A stretch of 64,000 nt of DNA. Source: Cycas panzhihuaensis. Lineage: Eukaryota > Cycadophyta. Below, one piece after another: positions 1-12,015 of the stretch. The position numbers and the translations under genes were made by a program. The DNA is taken from assembly GCA_023213395.1 (NCBI GenBank), contig CM041465.1:198345741-198409740 (forward strand). The letters run 5' to 3'. Every line of letters starts with the position of its first letter. Position 1 is the first letter of the stretch. Under the pieces are notes generated by a model. That model worked only from the letters and a program-made list of their open reading frames with translations, was not told the DNA's origin and ran no database searches.

Positions 1-1768
1 GCTCCAAGATAGAACCATCAAAGACATCTTTATTTGATACCCTATAGATAAAAAGGAATACAAGGTTTTCATACCTTCACAACACAAAATCATCATCACT
101 AGAGATGTTATTTATGGAGACTAAAGATCAATTACTCAGACTTGACTCTAAGATATCTTCATACTGATTTAATGATACTACTGAATTTGATGTCCATATT
201 CTAAAATTCAAGGAGGGAGATGCTCAACAGTTGCTCAAAATCTTAGAATCTGATAATAGAGCCTCAGAGGATACAAGTTGTGACTCCCAGCCAATGTGTA
301 TACATCTAATACTATCATTTATGAATAGCCAAGTTGACAAAGGCAAAGCCACAACAGAAGGACCATCTTCTGCAATCTATGGCTAACCCATCTTCTCTAG
401 CTTCATCAACTTCCTATGTACCAAATATTTTAAACGATCCTTTTCAGGATCAAAACAAAGACCAAGAGGCTATGGAAATGAAAACCTCATTCCCAACTCG
501 TAGTTTTTGTGAAGCCTACCAACTACACAAGGATATGCAATTAGATGAGGTAGGAAAAACTAGCATTAGAAGTGCCCATAGAGCAAGGATGCATGAATCA
601 CTTTCTGTTGAGCTTGAACCAGTATAGCTGCACCTTGCTCTTAATAAAGAGCCCCTAACGTACCAAGAAGCTATAAAGCATGCAGTTTAGACAAATGCCA
701 TGAACAAAGACTACCAATCTCTTATCAAGAACAATACATGGGAGCTTGTTAATCTACCACTTAGAAGAAAGGTAGTTCAAAATAAACGGGTGTTCAAAAA
801 CAAGTACATATCAGATGAAACCCTAAAAAGATACAAGGCAAGGTTGGTAGCAAAAGGATTCATGTAAAGAGAAGGCATCGACTACACTGAAATCTTTGCT
901 CCTACAACCAAGTAGCCTATAATCAGAACTCTTATAGTCTTGGCTACTCAATAACGTTGGAAAATCCTCCAACTCGATGTTAAGACAACATTTCTCAATG
1001 GGGACCTTAAAGAAGAAATTCACATAGCTCATCTAGAAGGATACAAGATTGTCGGTCAGGAGCATAAGGTTTACATGCTCAAAAAGTCCATATACTACCT
1101 AAAGCAAGCCCCTCATGTTTGGTTTACCAAGTTGTCTAAAAGAATGAGGCAACTTAGATATGAGGTTTATGACTATCAAGATATTGATACAACATTATTC
1201 ATCAAGTGCTAAAATGATAAAGTCACTTACATCTTAATCTTTGTAGATGACATGCTAATAATGGGGAATAGTGAACAGGTAATCAATCAACTAGAGAAGG
1301 ACCTTGCTATAACTTTTAAATTATCTGACCCCAGGTTGATGAAATATTACTTGGGCATTGAAGTAACTCAAAAGAATGGCAAAATTTTTCTCTCCTAAGA
1401 AAAATATATCAACGATCTTTTGACAAAGTTTCAGTTAGAAGGTGCTCAACCAATGGATACACCTATGGAGCCTAATATTAGACTCTCAGTTAATGGTGAC
1501 ATTAGGGAGGCATACATAAAACTCTATAGTCAACTTATAGGTAGTCTCATCTATACTACCAATGCAAGGCCATATATTGCACACTCTGTTAGCATTCTTA
1601 CAAGATTCATGACAAATCCTAAGCAAAATCATTGCTAAGCTACAATACGAGTGTTGAGGTGCCTAAAGACGACTAGCAAATATGGTATGTTGTATGAACC
1701 TAATACAAAATTTAAACTTTATGCATACACAGTCTCAGACTTTGCCAGAGATAAAGACATAATAAGAT
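1..1768 (+). pseudogene. pol: copia pol remnant: integrase tail, reverse transcriptase, start of RNase H
   Basis: The first 150 bases encode the segment just after the integrase core (GYP near base 37, then the VFIPSQ-type stretch). Reverse transcriptase follows from about 650 to 1590. Visible motifs are the KARLVAKGF block near 835, a decayed SLYGLKQAP block near 1090, the catalytic FVDDM at 1239-1253 and the YLGIEV block near 1350. The 1420-1638 stretch is still open and carries the GSLIYTT and MTNPKQNH post-RT motifs. RNase H starts near 1700 and stops at the insertion at 1769. In-frame TAA, TAG and TGA codons sit mostly where the copy at 62.8-63.9 kb has Gln or Trp. The FVDD catalytic pair is intact here but mutated in that other copy. 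It cannot make a working polymerase. Confidence 0.9.
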
Positions 1769-2813
1769 GATCCCAAAAGAGCTTAGTTGGTGAAGAAGTC
1801 AATTATCAACCTTTTCTCCTTGAGATCCTGGGAGTTAGTGTAGAAATCTCAATAACATCAAAACAACAATGAGCCCATGAAAGGAAAATTCTACACCAAA
1901 TAATTTATTCTTGGAATTGATCCAAAAGTATGAGGAATAATACTTTTATTAAACCATGAAAATCTTCATTTAATGGTGGAGAAATCAACTAGCAAAAGAA
2001 TGGTAAAATTACAAGGAATAAATGTTACAATTATACCATAAGGGGGACTCCAACCCTCCAAATGCCTCTCCAAGGATGCTTCCCAAGTCAAGTCTCCAAG
2101 AACCACCTCTCCAACCTGTAGAAGGGCTCAATTTATAGAAAGAAACCTGAATTGCATGTTTAACAAGTGGCAATCATGCAAGTATAACCACTAACCACCA
2201 GAATGCATGTTGTCCAAGTGGCCTTCATATAATTCTTAAAAGTTGCATTTTGTAATGATCTTAGCGTACTCTAATTTGGCTCAAATTTGGTACACATATA
2301 GGAACGCATGTCCCCTCGCTTCCTCAAAATTTTAGCTCATTTGGATGTCATTTGACTTCATTTTTATTCATTTAATAATAATATGTATTTGCTATTTTTC
2401 TGCTGTCCAAGTGGCCTTCATGTAATTCTTAAAAGTTGTGGCTTGTAACTAACCACAACGGACTCCAATTCAGCTCAAATTTGGTACACGTATAGGAACG
2501 CATGTCTCCTCCACTTCCTCAAAATTTTAGCTCATTTGGATGTCATTTGGCCATGTTTCTATTCATATAATTATAATATATATTTTCTATTTTTTTCTGC
2601 TATTGTGGATTAATTTTTATGCAAAGACAAGGCTTGAACTCTAATCAAATTATATTTTCTGAACCCCACCTTTTGTACATCTAGTGAGATGTGTCTTATC
2701 CCTTTAAACAAAATTTCATAGAATTTTGATACCATTTGGCCATATCTCTTTTAGTTATGCCAATGCCTAGCATTTTCCGCATCCTGTAAACATATGGTAG
2801 ATCCTCCTGGATC
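1769..2813. mobile_element. insertion of about 1.05 kb splitting copia RNase H
   Basis: Copy 2 of the family reads straight through this point (63925-63950). Here about 1045 bases intervene, flanked by a direct repeat ATAAGAT (1762-1768 and 2814-2820); the true target duplication may be only AAGAT. The insert begins GATCCC and its other end reads GATCCA on the opposite strand, so there may be a very short terminal inverted repeat. It does not start TG and end CA, so it is not an obvious solo LTR. It holds a 193-base tandem duplication and no convincing reading frame. The element type is not recognised. Confidence 0.7.
2211..2592. repeat. two-copy tandem repeat, 193-base period
   Basis: The block starting TGTCCAAGTGGCCTTCAT at 2211 recurs at 2404. 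Both copies then carry the same order of blocks, including TCAAATTTGGTACAC and AGGAACGCATGTC and the phrase TTTTAGCTCATTTGGATGTC. The copies differ by scattered substitutions, so the duplication is old. It lies wholly inside the insertion at 1769-2813. Confidence 0.85.
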
Positions 2814-2820
2814 ATAAGAT

Positions 2821-3250
2821 CTACATCTGAGTATGTAACATTTCTTGGAATGGCACCAATATCATGGAGATCCAGACGGTAGAAGATAGTTGCAGACTCC
2901 ACTACTGAAGCTAAGTATATTGCTTCTTCTGAGATAAGCAAGGAGGTAATATAGCTTAGAAAATTATTGAATACATTAAATACCACTCAAACAAGTTCTA
3001 CTAGATTACATGTAGATAATCAATCTATAATCCAGATGGCTAAAAATCCTATATTTCATGATCGTACTAAACATATAAGTACGAAAGTCCATAGGATTAG
3101 AGAACTAGTTCATGATGGCCTAAGTCAACTGGAGTACTACCCCATAGTAGATGAAGTGGCTGATATCTTCACCGAAGCACTAAAGAAGGTGAAGTTTGAA
3201 TAGTTTCAAAAGCAACTCGGCCTTAGGGCCTCCATCTCTGACAGCTTGAA
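2821..3250 (+). pseudogene. pol: copia RNase H, 3' half, after the insertion
   Basis: Translation resumes the RNase H domain exactly where the insertion broke it. Visible are the decayed WRSRRQ and STTEAKY block (2865-2910), then the open stretch 2967-3203 with LHVDNQSIIQMAKNP, the RTKHIST motif, IRELVHDG and the VADIFTEAL block that closes copia pol proteins. A TAG at 3201-3203 interrupts the C-terminus. The last codons run to about 3250. It is inactive because of the upstream split and stops. Confidence 0.88.
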
Positions 3251-3678
3251 GGAGATGACAATAGGACCATCATACTATGTCTCATTTATGAAAACCCCTT
3301 GTAGGCACGGAAGGACAAGAGTAAGTGTCTGCTCTATACCATTTATGAAAACCCCTTGTGGGTGCGAAATGATAAGGGTTGTATTATTTTAGAAAATTGG
3401 AACCTGTGAAAACTTGAAAAGGCATGGGGGATGACCAAATAGTATATGGAGACTTAGTAGATTTTAGCTATAAAATTCATTGTACTGATTAACTATCGAG
3501 ATTCATTTAAAGAGTTGCCTGAGCTGGGTTAGTAGATTAGAAAATTTGTGGGTTTTCTTCCCCATGAGGGTTTCCCACAAAAGTGTCATAGTAGTTTGCT
3601 TTGTAAGAGGCTCAAATGAAGACCTCATAGGATAGAATAAAATAGGAAGAAATGACCTTCTACCATTAAGGGAAAGAT
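3251..3678 (+). other. 3' untranslated region of copia A copy 1
   Basis: This non-coding stretch lies between the end of pol and the 3' LTR. It holds a two-copy direct repeat with a 57-base period (CATTTATGAAAACCCCTTGT at 3283 and 3340). It ends in a purine-rich run, AAGGGAAAGA, at 3668-3677, just before the LTR, which fits a polypurine tract. Confidence 0.6.
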
Positions 3679-3976
3679 TGAAAAGGGTTAATGTCACAAG
3701 GTTATTACATTAGTTGATTATTTCTAAGAAGGATCTTAAGTGAATTTTAAATTAAATCACTTAAATGAAATGCACTTTCATGTGCATTATGTGTAATTTC
3801 ATTTCACCTAACTCTAATGTTCCCTCTTTCAATATAAAAGTAAAAGCTCAATAGAGGAAGCTCATTCTTACCTTCCCATTTTGTGAGAACTACTTTCTTT
3901 CTCTCAAGTCTCTCTTGCTCCCATATTTGCCTTTGTGTTTAGTGCATGGAGATGAAGGATAGATCAACTCTTTTCA
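3679..3976 (+). repeat. 3' LTR of copia A copy 1
   Basis: It begins TGAAAAGGGTTAATG and aligns with the 5' LTR of copy 2 (57474-57786), which begins TGAAAGAGATTAATG. Shared blocks include the CTTAA..ATGAAATG stretch near 3760 and the pyrimidine-rich end. The end at TTTTCA (3976) is set by comparison with copy 2 and is good to a few bases. AATATAAAAGTAAAAG near 3830 is a possible TATA box. Confidence 0.65.
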
Positions 3977-5076
3977 AAAATGTAGTCTAAAGCTATATCA
4001 AAAAATTTATATACTCAAGAAATATTAAAATTAATTCTATGCAAGGCCTTAAAGGCCATGTCTAATTGTTTAATACTAGCATCTTGTATGATGATTAAAG
4101 TCTAATATTATGTCATACAAATTCATTTAAAAGTTAAGCCTAAAATAGCTAAGTTTAGTGATTTTTTTGGCACCCTGTGAGGTGAACAATGATGATGTTA
4201 TTATTCATTTGGCATGTAAGACCTTAGAGAAGGCATTACACATGATAGCTAAATGTTAAAATCTAAAGATGTGTGAAAATTTTGAAGAGTTTGGTATTAA
4301 GGAGGAGTCTTTTCTAACAACAACAGGTGATAATCAACTATAAGTAGTAATTACAAGAGGCAAATATCCTAGTTTAATCACTTTTTGGTATGAGATTCAC
4401 TTAAATTACATAAGCATGATATACATATATATATCTTTTCTAAAAATCTACTATGTAAAAGTTAAGATATAAGATTTATGATACATTAAAAGTTTTTAGC
4501 CTTGTATTCTTTGAGGGACCAAGGAAATCCCTATGCTTATGACCTTGTTTAGACACTAAGACCCCTTATGTGTTATGGTCATGCTTGTAAGCCCATTGAG
4601 ACATGTTGAAGCCTATAGTGGTATGTTGAAGCCTATAATGATATAATTATAGCCCACTAAGACATGATTTGGAGCCTATTGTGGTAAATTTGAGGTCATA
4701 ATACCGATCATTGTATTCTTAGCCATTAAATGCCAAAGAAAGTTGCCTTATAGCACTCTTTAGCAAGAGGTGGGACACTCTTTCTAGTTACTCCTATCTA
4801 TTTTTAGCATACTTGATAGGCCATGTAGGATGATATATTCCTAGAGCAGTGCTAATGAAGAAGTTGATTGAACCATATAACCAAAGTGACTACCCATAGA
4901 ACTAGTGGTCATAGTGGCTAGTTATCCATGTGATTCGGTAGATGGAGTCATATTCATATGGATATTAGTAATTTGATAAAGAGCTTATGTAGCTTAGAGC
5001 AGCTACAATAGTAAGAAAATGAAGTAACAAAGATAATAGATATGACAACTATGAATTAAATATTAAGGGGGAGAAA
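3977..5076. other. unassigned AT-rich stretch, probably inside an LTR element
   Basis: No frame or recognised motif was found. The last bases, TTAAGGGGGAGAAA (5063-5076), are a good plus-strand polypurine tract just before the LTR at 5077. Part of this stretch is therefore likely the 3' end of the element owning that LTR, too decayed to identify. Confidence 0.4.
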
Positions 5077-5401
5077 TGTTAGGTAAAATATTTAGACTAA
5101 TGTTTAATTCATTAGTCATTATCTAGATCTCCAATTTATTCTCTTATAAACCTAATGATTATTCTTATTATTATATTATACTCATCTAAATATGTATGTA
5201 AGTGGCATCTTAGTTTGTGTGCCAAGCCACCAAGAGCACACCTTTGTAGATCTTGAGAGATCTCACACATATGTGAGTATCTTATATATACATGCATATT
5301 CTATATTGTAATATAAGAATTTAGGGTTCATTCTCATTGTTAATATTTGTATCACATTTCTTCTCTCAAGATGTGGTATCACTCCAATACCACATCCAAC
5401 A
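5077..5401 (+). repeat. LTR, 325 bases, no partner found
   Basis: It starts TGTTAGGT and ends ATCCAACA, giving a near-perfect terminal inverted repeat (TGTTRG / CCAACA), and a polypurine tract sits just upstream. Its U5-like end mentions CACATTTCTTCTCTCAAG. No second copy was found in the window, so it is a solo LTR or the 3' LTR of a truncated element. Confidence 0.7.
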
Positions 5402-6928
5402 CATCATAGATTAATGATTGTGATTTTTTGAATTAATTTATATAAGGCAAATCTCATCATTCCATGTTGATATCCATAGCTAGCATGGCTCTTTTATTGC
5501 ATTGGTATCTTAAATTTTGATGTCTTTATTTATTTGTGGTGATGAGGGTGTTTATGAACTAGTTTTTAACCAAACTTTTATGATTTAGGTATCTACAAAT
5601 ATCTCTACATGAACTACAGACTAAGCATGGCATCTTTGGTTTTTCAAAGGAAAATTTTAATGTTTTGGGAGCTTTCGTAGGTACTATATACCTAAAGAAA
5701 ACACCCTAATATGCCTGTGTATTATTAGAAAATATTGATTTGAAACTTCTATGGTATGTACAAATGGTCCTCTATGTGGTTTAGTGTATAAATCTAGCAT
5801 ATGTATCTATGATGATATTTTCATAGCTCAATCATTTTTTTTCATTTAACATTCATATTCTTTATGTTGCCTTAATGCACTTCTCTTTGAAGTTGCAACT
5901 CAACATGTAAATGCAGTCCCATCACTCTCACATACTAATGGAGTTTCAGTAATAATAAACTATGCCTTTTATTTTTTATTTGTATGCCCCTAATGGGCTA
6001 TATCCCTACTCTTATGTTCTAGCCTTAAATATTTAGTAGACTCAACAATTTCTTTGAAATCCTAAGTGCCTTACTAACAACATCATGATAAATTTATGGG
6101 ATAAGATAACAAACCTTAGTTGTAAACCTCAACTATAAGCCCTTACCATATTCTCAATCAAATATTCTCTTCAAATCGTAACTTCATGTCTGATCACTCT
6201 ATTATTAATATTTTTCAATCATTCATTCAATTAAACCAATAAGTGTATCATTAATATTTTTTAAAACCTTAAATGTATTTACCCAATAAATACTTATTAA
6301 CACTTGTAAAATTATAAATGATTTAATAGTGAACATATCAATGTCAAATCTAAGGAAATTAGCTTAGCATGGTAATGAATCTGCATTGAAAAACTAACAG
6401 TAGCCTCTACATATCTAATCTAAAGTGGACATCATATCTACAACTATATGTATCACTTGTAGTAGTTTCCACTCACATTTGTAGGGCAGAAACCAATATG
6501 AAATTTTCATGCAATAATAACCTCTTCTTACTGTTACAAACTCATTCAAACTTGCATGTTTCTTGAAATAGGAAGCCCATATACATAAACATATCTATAA
6601 ATTACATTAATAAAATTCTTACTATTGTTTTTAAGCTTCAACTGCCATCTTTCGCTTGATATATGATCACAACTCCTCATCATATTAGCTTTGACTTATC
6701 AACAAGATTTAATATTGGCTTTTGATACTAACTCTATTATTGGCTTGATAATGGCTCATATAATACATGTATAGATTGTCCTCAGATGGTGAAGATTGTT
6801 ACTATGTATATGTGGCCTTCTTATATGCATTCTTTAACTTGCTTTTTGCTTTTGATATGCAACTATGATTTGTTGTCTCATTAAGACCTTCACCTACATT
6901 CTTTACTTCATATTGGCTCTTAACTTGG
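5402..6928. other. unassigned AT-rich stretch
   Basis: I see no convincing reading frame. If the minus-strand LTR at 6941-7403 is read correctly, this would be the leader and internal part of that element, but no gag or pol motif survives. Confidence 0.3.
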
Positions 6929-6940
6929 GCCTTGATACCA
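6929..6940 (-). promoter_or_regulatory. primer-binding site, minus-strand element
   Basis: On the minus strand this reads TGGTATCAAGGC, close to TGGTATCAGAGC, the initiator-Met tRNA primer site of many plant LTR elements. It sits just inside the LTR at 6941-7403. Confidence 0.6.
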
Positions 6941-7403
6941 TATTAAACTTTTTGAAATGACTTATGTAGAAGTGTGTAACCAAGTAGAAGGAAATATAAT
7001 AGTAATCACATATTCAATTAAGTATATGATGAGCACAATAGATGAATAAGGGTAGTCAATAATGCATACACCATATGCATGCCATGTTTAATATGGAAAA
7101 CTCATGAATAAGAAAAATCACCTCCACACATTTATGAGATCTCATATTAAAAAGAATAATCAAAGAACAATATGGTCAATCATCACATTTTCACAAGGAG
7201 TATTAGGTAATTTAATTTTCCTTATAATATGCATTGTCCTTGTATAAATGTATAGCTTCATCATCATCCAATCGTATTTTGCCTTTACATAAACCAATCT
7301 CATCATGCGTGATAGAACCTTTTAAATTGAGCAGTCATCACCTTGGCATGCTAATTAAACATTACATCAATATTAGTGAAAGTTATATTTCAACACTCTA
7401 ACA
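6941..7403 (-). repeat. 5' LTR of a decayed minus-strand element
   Basis: On the minus strand it starts TGTTAGAGTGTTGAAATATA and ends AAAGTTTAATA next to the primer site; TA in place of the usual CA would be a C-to-T change. ATTTATACAAGG in its middle is a possible TATA box. No partner LTR was seen. Confidence 0.55.
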
Positions 7404-8430
7404 TAACAATATGTTATCTGCTTATGTCTTTGGTAGTTATATTATTATTTTGATATTTGTTTTTATTATAGGTAGGGGTCAACGTAATAAACTTCCTAGC
7501 CTATTTTGAAAAGCATCCTTAAATTCTTTTTCTTTTTGGATTTGTAATCTAATAGTTGGTTTATTCAAGAAAAAGAAAAGAAGAAAGATAATATATTTCT
7601 TTTATATGTTGTGCATATTATAGAAATATAATAACATTTCAAGTATTATGAGAAAAAAGATATAAAGCAATCTTGCTCACATACGTTTTATGCTTATTTA
7701 TAAAATTGTCACAATCCATATCGTTAATTTTAGTATAGTGTTGTAGTGTTCCAACATTGATGTTTTCCTTTAATATTAACTTCTTTTTGTTTTAACCTAT
7801 AATCATTACTTAATTAGTACCTTCAAGCATATATTCCTTAATATGGTTTTCCTACTTAAGTACCTCTTGTTCTTTTATGAAATGGAACTAAGTCAATACT
7901 TTAGTATTTAAGAACTTTTAGGTCCATTCGTCACACCTTTACCATTATTTCTCACTTAAAGGTTGTTTTACACATTTGATATAGCCAACTCTAATAGAGA
8001 ATGTAATTGTTTAGGATGCTTGATATTTTATTACATTGATGAATGGATTTTGTGTCTTTTCTTGTTATAAACATTAATGTAGTAATTATTATATCGATAA
8101 ACTAAGACATAGATGAATAAATCCAATGTTTCTCCCTAGCATAAGCCTATATGCAGAAATCATTATATCATGCATGCCATGACATGAAGCAATAGGTTCT
8201 ATGTCTCTCTCTATGCTATGTATATATATATATATTAGTTGTCATGTTGGGGATAAACAAGTGTCATTTTAAAATCTATTAAGAATAACTTACATATAAA
8301 CATTCAAATACATAAATGACTTTTTCTAAGACTCTATGAGAACATAACAAATGGGCATAGCAGACAATAGATTTTCTCTTTAATGATGCAAAATTTCATG
8401 TGTTCCATTATGATACATGTTCACCTTTGC
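7404..8430. other. unassigned AT-rich stretch
   Basis: No coding or element signature was recognised. There is a short TA run at 8220-8235. Confidence 0.3.
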
Positions 8431-9440
8431 CAACTTTTCTATGGATACTGACTCGACCCACCCACCGTGATGCCCGAATTCATGGAAATAATCATCATTT
8501 CATATAATTATGACGACCATGAAAAGATTCTCACCCTTTGGAAGAGTAAATGCGTTGGCCCTCCGCTTTTGCTTCGAAGATGAGGCCACTTGAAAATCTT
8601 TTAAAAAATTCTGTTCCACATATAGGAGGCAACCTATATTTTAATAATAAAAATAAAAAATTAAAATATATATTGTGGTCAAATTCCCACCCCGCGTCCC
8701 ACCTTCTCAATACCTTCAGATGTCGACTAGAAAAAAGTAATCACCACTTTAATTGAAAGCAATTACGAAGGAACACTAAGAGGGATCTTTCAAATGGGGG
8801 CATCTGAACCTTTGGCACGGTTCGTCACCCCCGCAGTTAACCAGAAATACCAATGTATTTATCTGCACGTATTGTTATATTTTACGTGGCGCAAATCCAA
8901 TGGAAACAGTATGCAGTCGATTATATGCATCTTAAGAGCTTCGATGGGAACATTTACTGGAAAAATAGCATGGCCTACGAAAGATTGTAATAACCGTCTC
9001 CCAGTTTGGAGACCGATTTAGCAGAAGACGAAGGAGAATATTGGAGCAGATAAATATAAGATAGGATACTCCTTCTCCACTTTCCTTACATACCGTTTCG
9101 GTCGTTTGAAATAAAGATGAATTTGGGACAGAACTGGTGCCCTAGTGTCTCAACTGCAATGACCAGTGAACAGGCCATCTGTCTCGCTTGGACACAAAAT
9201 ATACGTGTCATTTCATAAGTTGAAATGCTGATAAATATTGCCTCATGTGATCATTTCGTAGCATGGGTTAATACCAACAGACGTTCCCTCATGTGGCGTA
9301 GAAGATTATGTTTGGATGCTCCTTGTGAAAAAACTTTGGGGGTAGCAAAACAAAGCACCATAGCCTAAACAAAAAGAAACATATAAAAGGTGACTTTTAC
9401 CCACAAATCCATTGTTGGAATGCCTATAGTTTTGAGCTAA
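8431..9440. other. less AT-rich, non-repeat-looking stretch
   Basis: Base composition shifts here (for example around 8450-8480, 8690-8710 and 8800-9020), CpG dinucleotides are more frequent, and no retroelement motif appears. The open frames (8550-8756, 8794-9021) are short and resemble no family I know. It may be low-copy DNA or the edge of a cellular gene, but no exon structure can be supported. Confidence 0.3.
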
Positions 9441-9464
9441 CAAAGAGAAAGAAGGCTATTCATT

Positions 9465-9800
9465 TTATTTATACCTTTTGCTTATTGGCAATGAATTGAA
9501 TGTTTGGTTAACACTATTGTTGGGCTTATTTCCTATGAATGTTGGTAGAGGGATAGGGTTTGCTTCAAATAATATATGACTTAGAACCTCCTTGTAAGCT
9601 ATAATAGGGTTAGAGGGCATCCCAGTAGCAACAAGCCAATCTCCCATGAAAGTGGAGTAATGGGGAGGGGACAATGGAAATGCATACATTTGTCCTCTTA
9701 TAGTGGGTTGCCTACCACTATGTTTGCTAAGCAATGTAAAAGACTTGGATGGTCTTATAATGTCATATGCATTAAGAAATATAGAGATATCGGTAAACAA
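9465..9800 (-). CDS. hypothetical 111-codon open frame, unrecognised
   Basis: This is one of the longer uninterrupted frames in the AT-rich left third. The product is rich in Pro and Ser, with motifs such as GRQPTIRGQMYAFPLSPP and FMGDWLVATGMPSNP. It has no signal peptide or clear membrane segment. A TAA just upstream of the ATG follows more in-frame codons (LETNVLAIDLLK), so it may be the open part of a longer broken frame. I do not recognise the family. No neighbour gene supports a function, and it may be part of an unidentified transposable element. Confidence 0.3.
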   Translation of the reverse strand: MFTDISIFLNAYDIIRPSKSFTLLSKHSGRQPTIRGQMYAFPLSPPHYSTFMGDWLVATGMPSNPIIAYKEVLSHILFEANPIPLPTFIGNKPNNSVNQTFNSLPISKRYK

Positions 9801-10434
9801 CTACTTTAGCAAATCTATAGCTAGCACATTTGTTTCCAAACTAGCCTTCATCTACGATATTAAAGAAGGCGAAAAGCCAAAGAAGAAATTAACAAGAGGA
9901 GGAGGAGATTACTTTTAAAAAATAGTGAAGTTGCAGAGTTTCCATATAATGACTCATTTTTTGCAACCACAAAATAGTAGAAAAATGGCTTACTATAATG
10001 CTCACTGTAATGACCCACTAGTTATAACCGTGAAATAGGAGCAACATGGCTTGCATTGACACTAATTCGTGATAGCCTTTTAGACTACCCAAGCTTATAA
10101 AAGTACATGGTTAATGAACCATAGGACTGATCAACAACACATCATGCCAACACTCTAGAGAGAAATAACATTATATTTACTCTCTTTATGAAACTAAAAT
10201 GTATCTAATAATTCTTATAATATTATCCATACATGATATATCTCATAAAAGAGTCATTATTCATCATCTAAATTTCCATTACAGAACATCACAAAAACAA
10301 TTATGTAAAATGGAACATAAGTGTTGTCCCATATGATTCCACCTTCTAAGAAGAATGACTAGATTGGTCTGCAAGGTGTCTAATCATGCAAGCTTACAAA
10401 GACAATTCGTGAGAATACTTCAAAATCTAATACA

Positions 10435-10465
<31 letters not shown>

Positions 10466-11578
10466 GATTACAAGTATATAGAAAAAGCAATCCTTTAAAG
10501 AGAATAGACGCAAGCAAGGTGAGAGAAAGATGTTATTGGGATGGACGATGTAGGAAAAGGTAAGAAAGCTCTTATTTAACAAAAAGACCATTTGGGGATT
10601 GATCTCATCAACCCAACCACGTTAAGCCAGAAAGATGCCAAGCTCATGAGATTATAACCAACAATAGGGGAAAAGGTTATTTGCAAGGAATAAACTAAAC
10701 AAATAACTAGTTACACATCCATTTTAATAAAATTATAGTGCAGAGAGCCAAAACACCACAAAAAAGGCTAAATGTAGAATCACTAATATTCATTCACAAT
10801 CAAATAGGTAGAAAGAGGACAACCTAGGCTAGAAATCTTATAGATTGAAATCTATAATACTATGTGTACTAAAAGATTATGATATTTACTTCAACCACTC
10901 ACATACATATTAACTCTACTTTGGACTTACACTAAGATTTATCCTTAGAGAAACAACTAAACAAATAAGAAATCAAAACTCCTTCAAGTACAATGAATCC
11001 ATAAAACATATACTCACTTATAATTCATAATTCATAAAAAAATATTTTAGTTACTGTTGAGATACTTATAATATTTTTACTTCTATTTCTCAAAATTGCT
11101 TTGGGATCCCTAAAGTCCCATATCTTACAATACTTTCCTTTTTATACATATAAAGGAAAAGACCATTATGAAAAATAAAAGAAATCTTCAAATTAATAAT
11201 ATAATTCACATAAAGGATTAATTAATTTTTGAGAGGGCTAGCCAAATAGTTAATTATTGTGGCAATGATATATTCAAGGTCATGACATGAACTTATACTC
11301 TAATGAATCATTCTCTAACTCTACTCATGTCTTACATTCCATTTATCAATAACTTCTGTATATGTGGCAATCATTTGATTTATAAATATAGTTAATTTGA
11401 TAAGTTTGCACTGATTTGAGTTAAGAGGCAGAATTGATAATTATTATACTTTCATACTTTGTGTGTAGATAATGAATTATTCCTTTTAACATGTGTTCTC
11501 TAATGATATTTTCTAATCGCTCATGATTGAGAGGGAATTCTTTTCTACCAAATGTTCTTTATAGATTACAAAATTGAT
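9801..11578. other. unassigned AT-rich stretch
   Basis: Nothing is supported here apart from the TA microsatellite at 10439-10463. Confidence 0.3.
10439..10463. repeat. (TA)n microsatellite
   Basis: An uninterrupted run of about 12 TA units. Confidence 0.95.
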
Positions 11579-12014
11579 TGTAACAAAAATTTCCATTCCC
11601 ATTCTCAAAGAGCATATGTTGCATGACCACTCTTCATTAGGCAGAAACAATTAAGCTAGTACATATTGTAAAAAGACCTTAATGATTAGTAGTAGCCACT
11701 AACCTTTGTGCATGGGCTACTTATGTTTGCCAATAGAAATTTAAGTCATTTTTCTCCCAATGGTATCTTATGCAAAGGGGCCTCTCGTGCTTATTTAAGG
11801 TTGACTTATTACAAAGGGAAGGTTATTGAGTCTTGTCATTTTCTTGAGCTTGTATTTTAATATCCTTTTCAATTTTCTTTTATTACTCTTTAGTGATCTT
11901 ATGAGCTCTTCTTTGTAATCCATCTTCTAAATTATAATAAAATATTATAATATTGTCTAATATTCTTGTTTGTGTGCTCAAGTTTGAAGAACTATTAGTG
12001 TAAGCTCATTTTGA
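11579..12014 (+). repeat. probable 5' LTR of chromovirus-like gypsy element
   Basis: The 3' limit is set by the decayed primer site at 12016-12028. The 5' limit, TGTAACAAAAATTTCC, is a guess from the TGTAAC start common in plant gypsy LTRs. GCTTATTTAAGG near 11790 is a possible TATA box. No 3' partner was seen. Confidence 0.4.
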
Positions 12015-12015
12015 G

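Larger units (their letters stand above)
1..3976 (+). mobile_element. Ty1/copia element, family A copy 1, 3' part
   Basis: The window opens inside the pol gene of a copia retrotransposon and runs through reverse transcriptase, RNase H, a 3' untranslated stretch, a polypurine tract and the 3' LTR. Its first 1768 bases match, in order and strand, the end of the window (about 62140-63940), so both ends hold copies of one family. The 5' part lies outside the window. The copy is dead: many stops, plus a 1-kb insertion at 1769-2813 that splits RNase H. Confidence 0.9.

Noticed and set aside
2725-2736. Possible minus-strand primer site (TGGTATCAAAAT) in the 1769-2813 insertion
   Set aside because: It matches only the first eight bases, is not next to an LTR-like end, and lies 80 bases inside a well-defined insertion boundary.
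3255-3678. Reading the 3' LTR of copia A copy 1 as starting at the TG at 3255
   Set aside because: The copy 2 LTR begins at the position equivalent to 3679, and a polypurine tract lies just before 3679.
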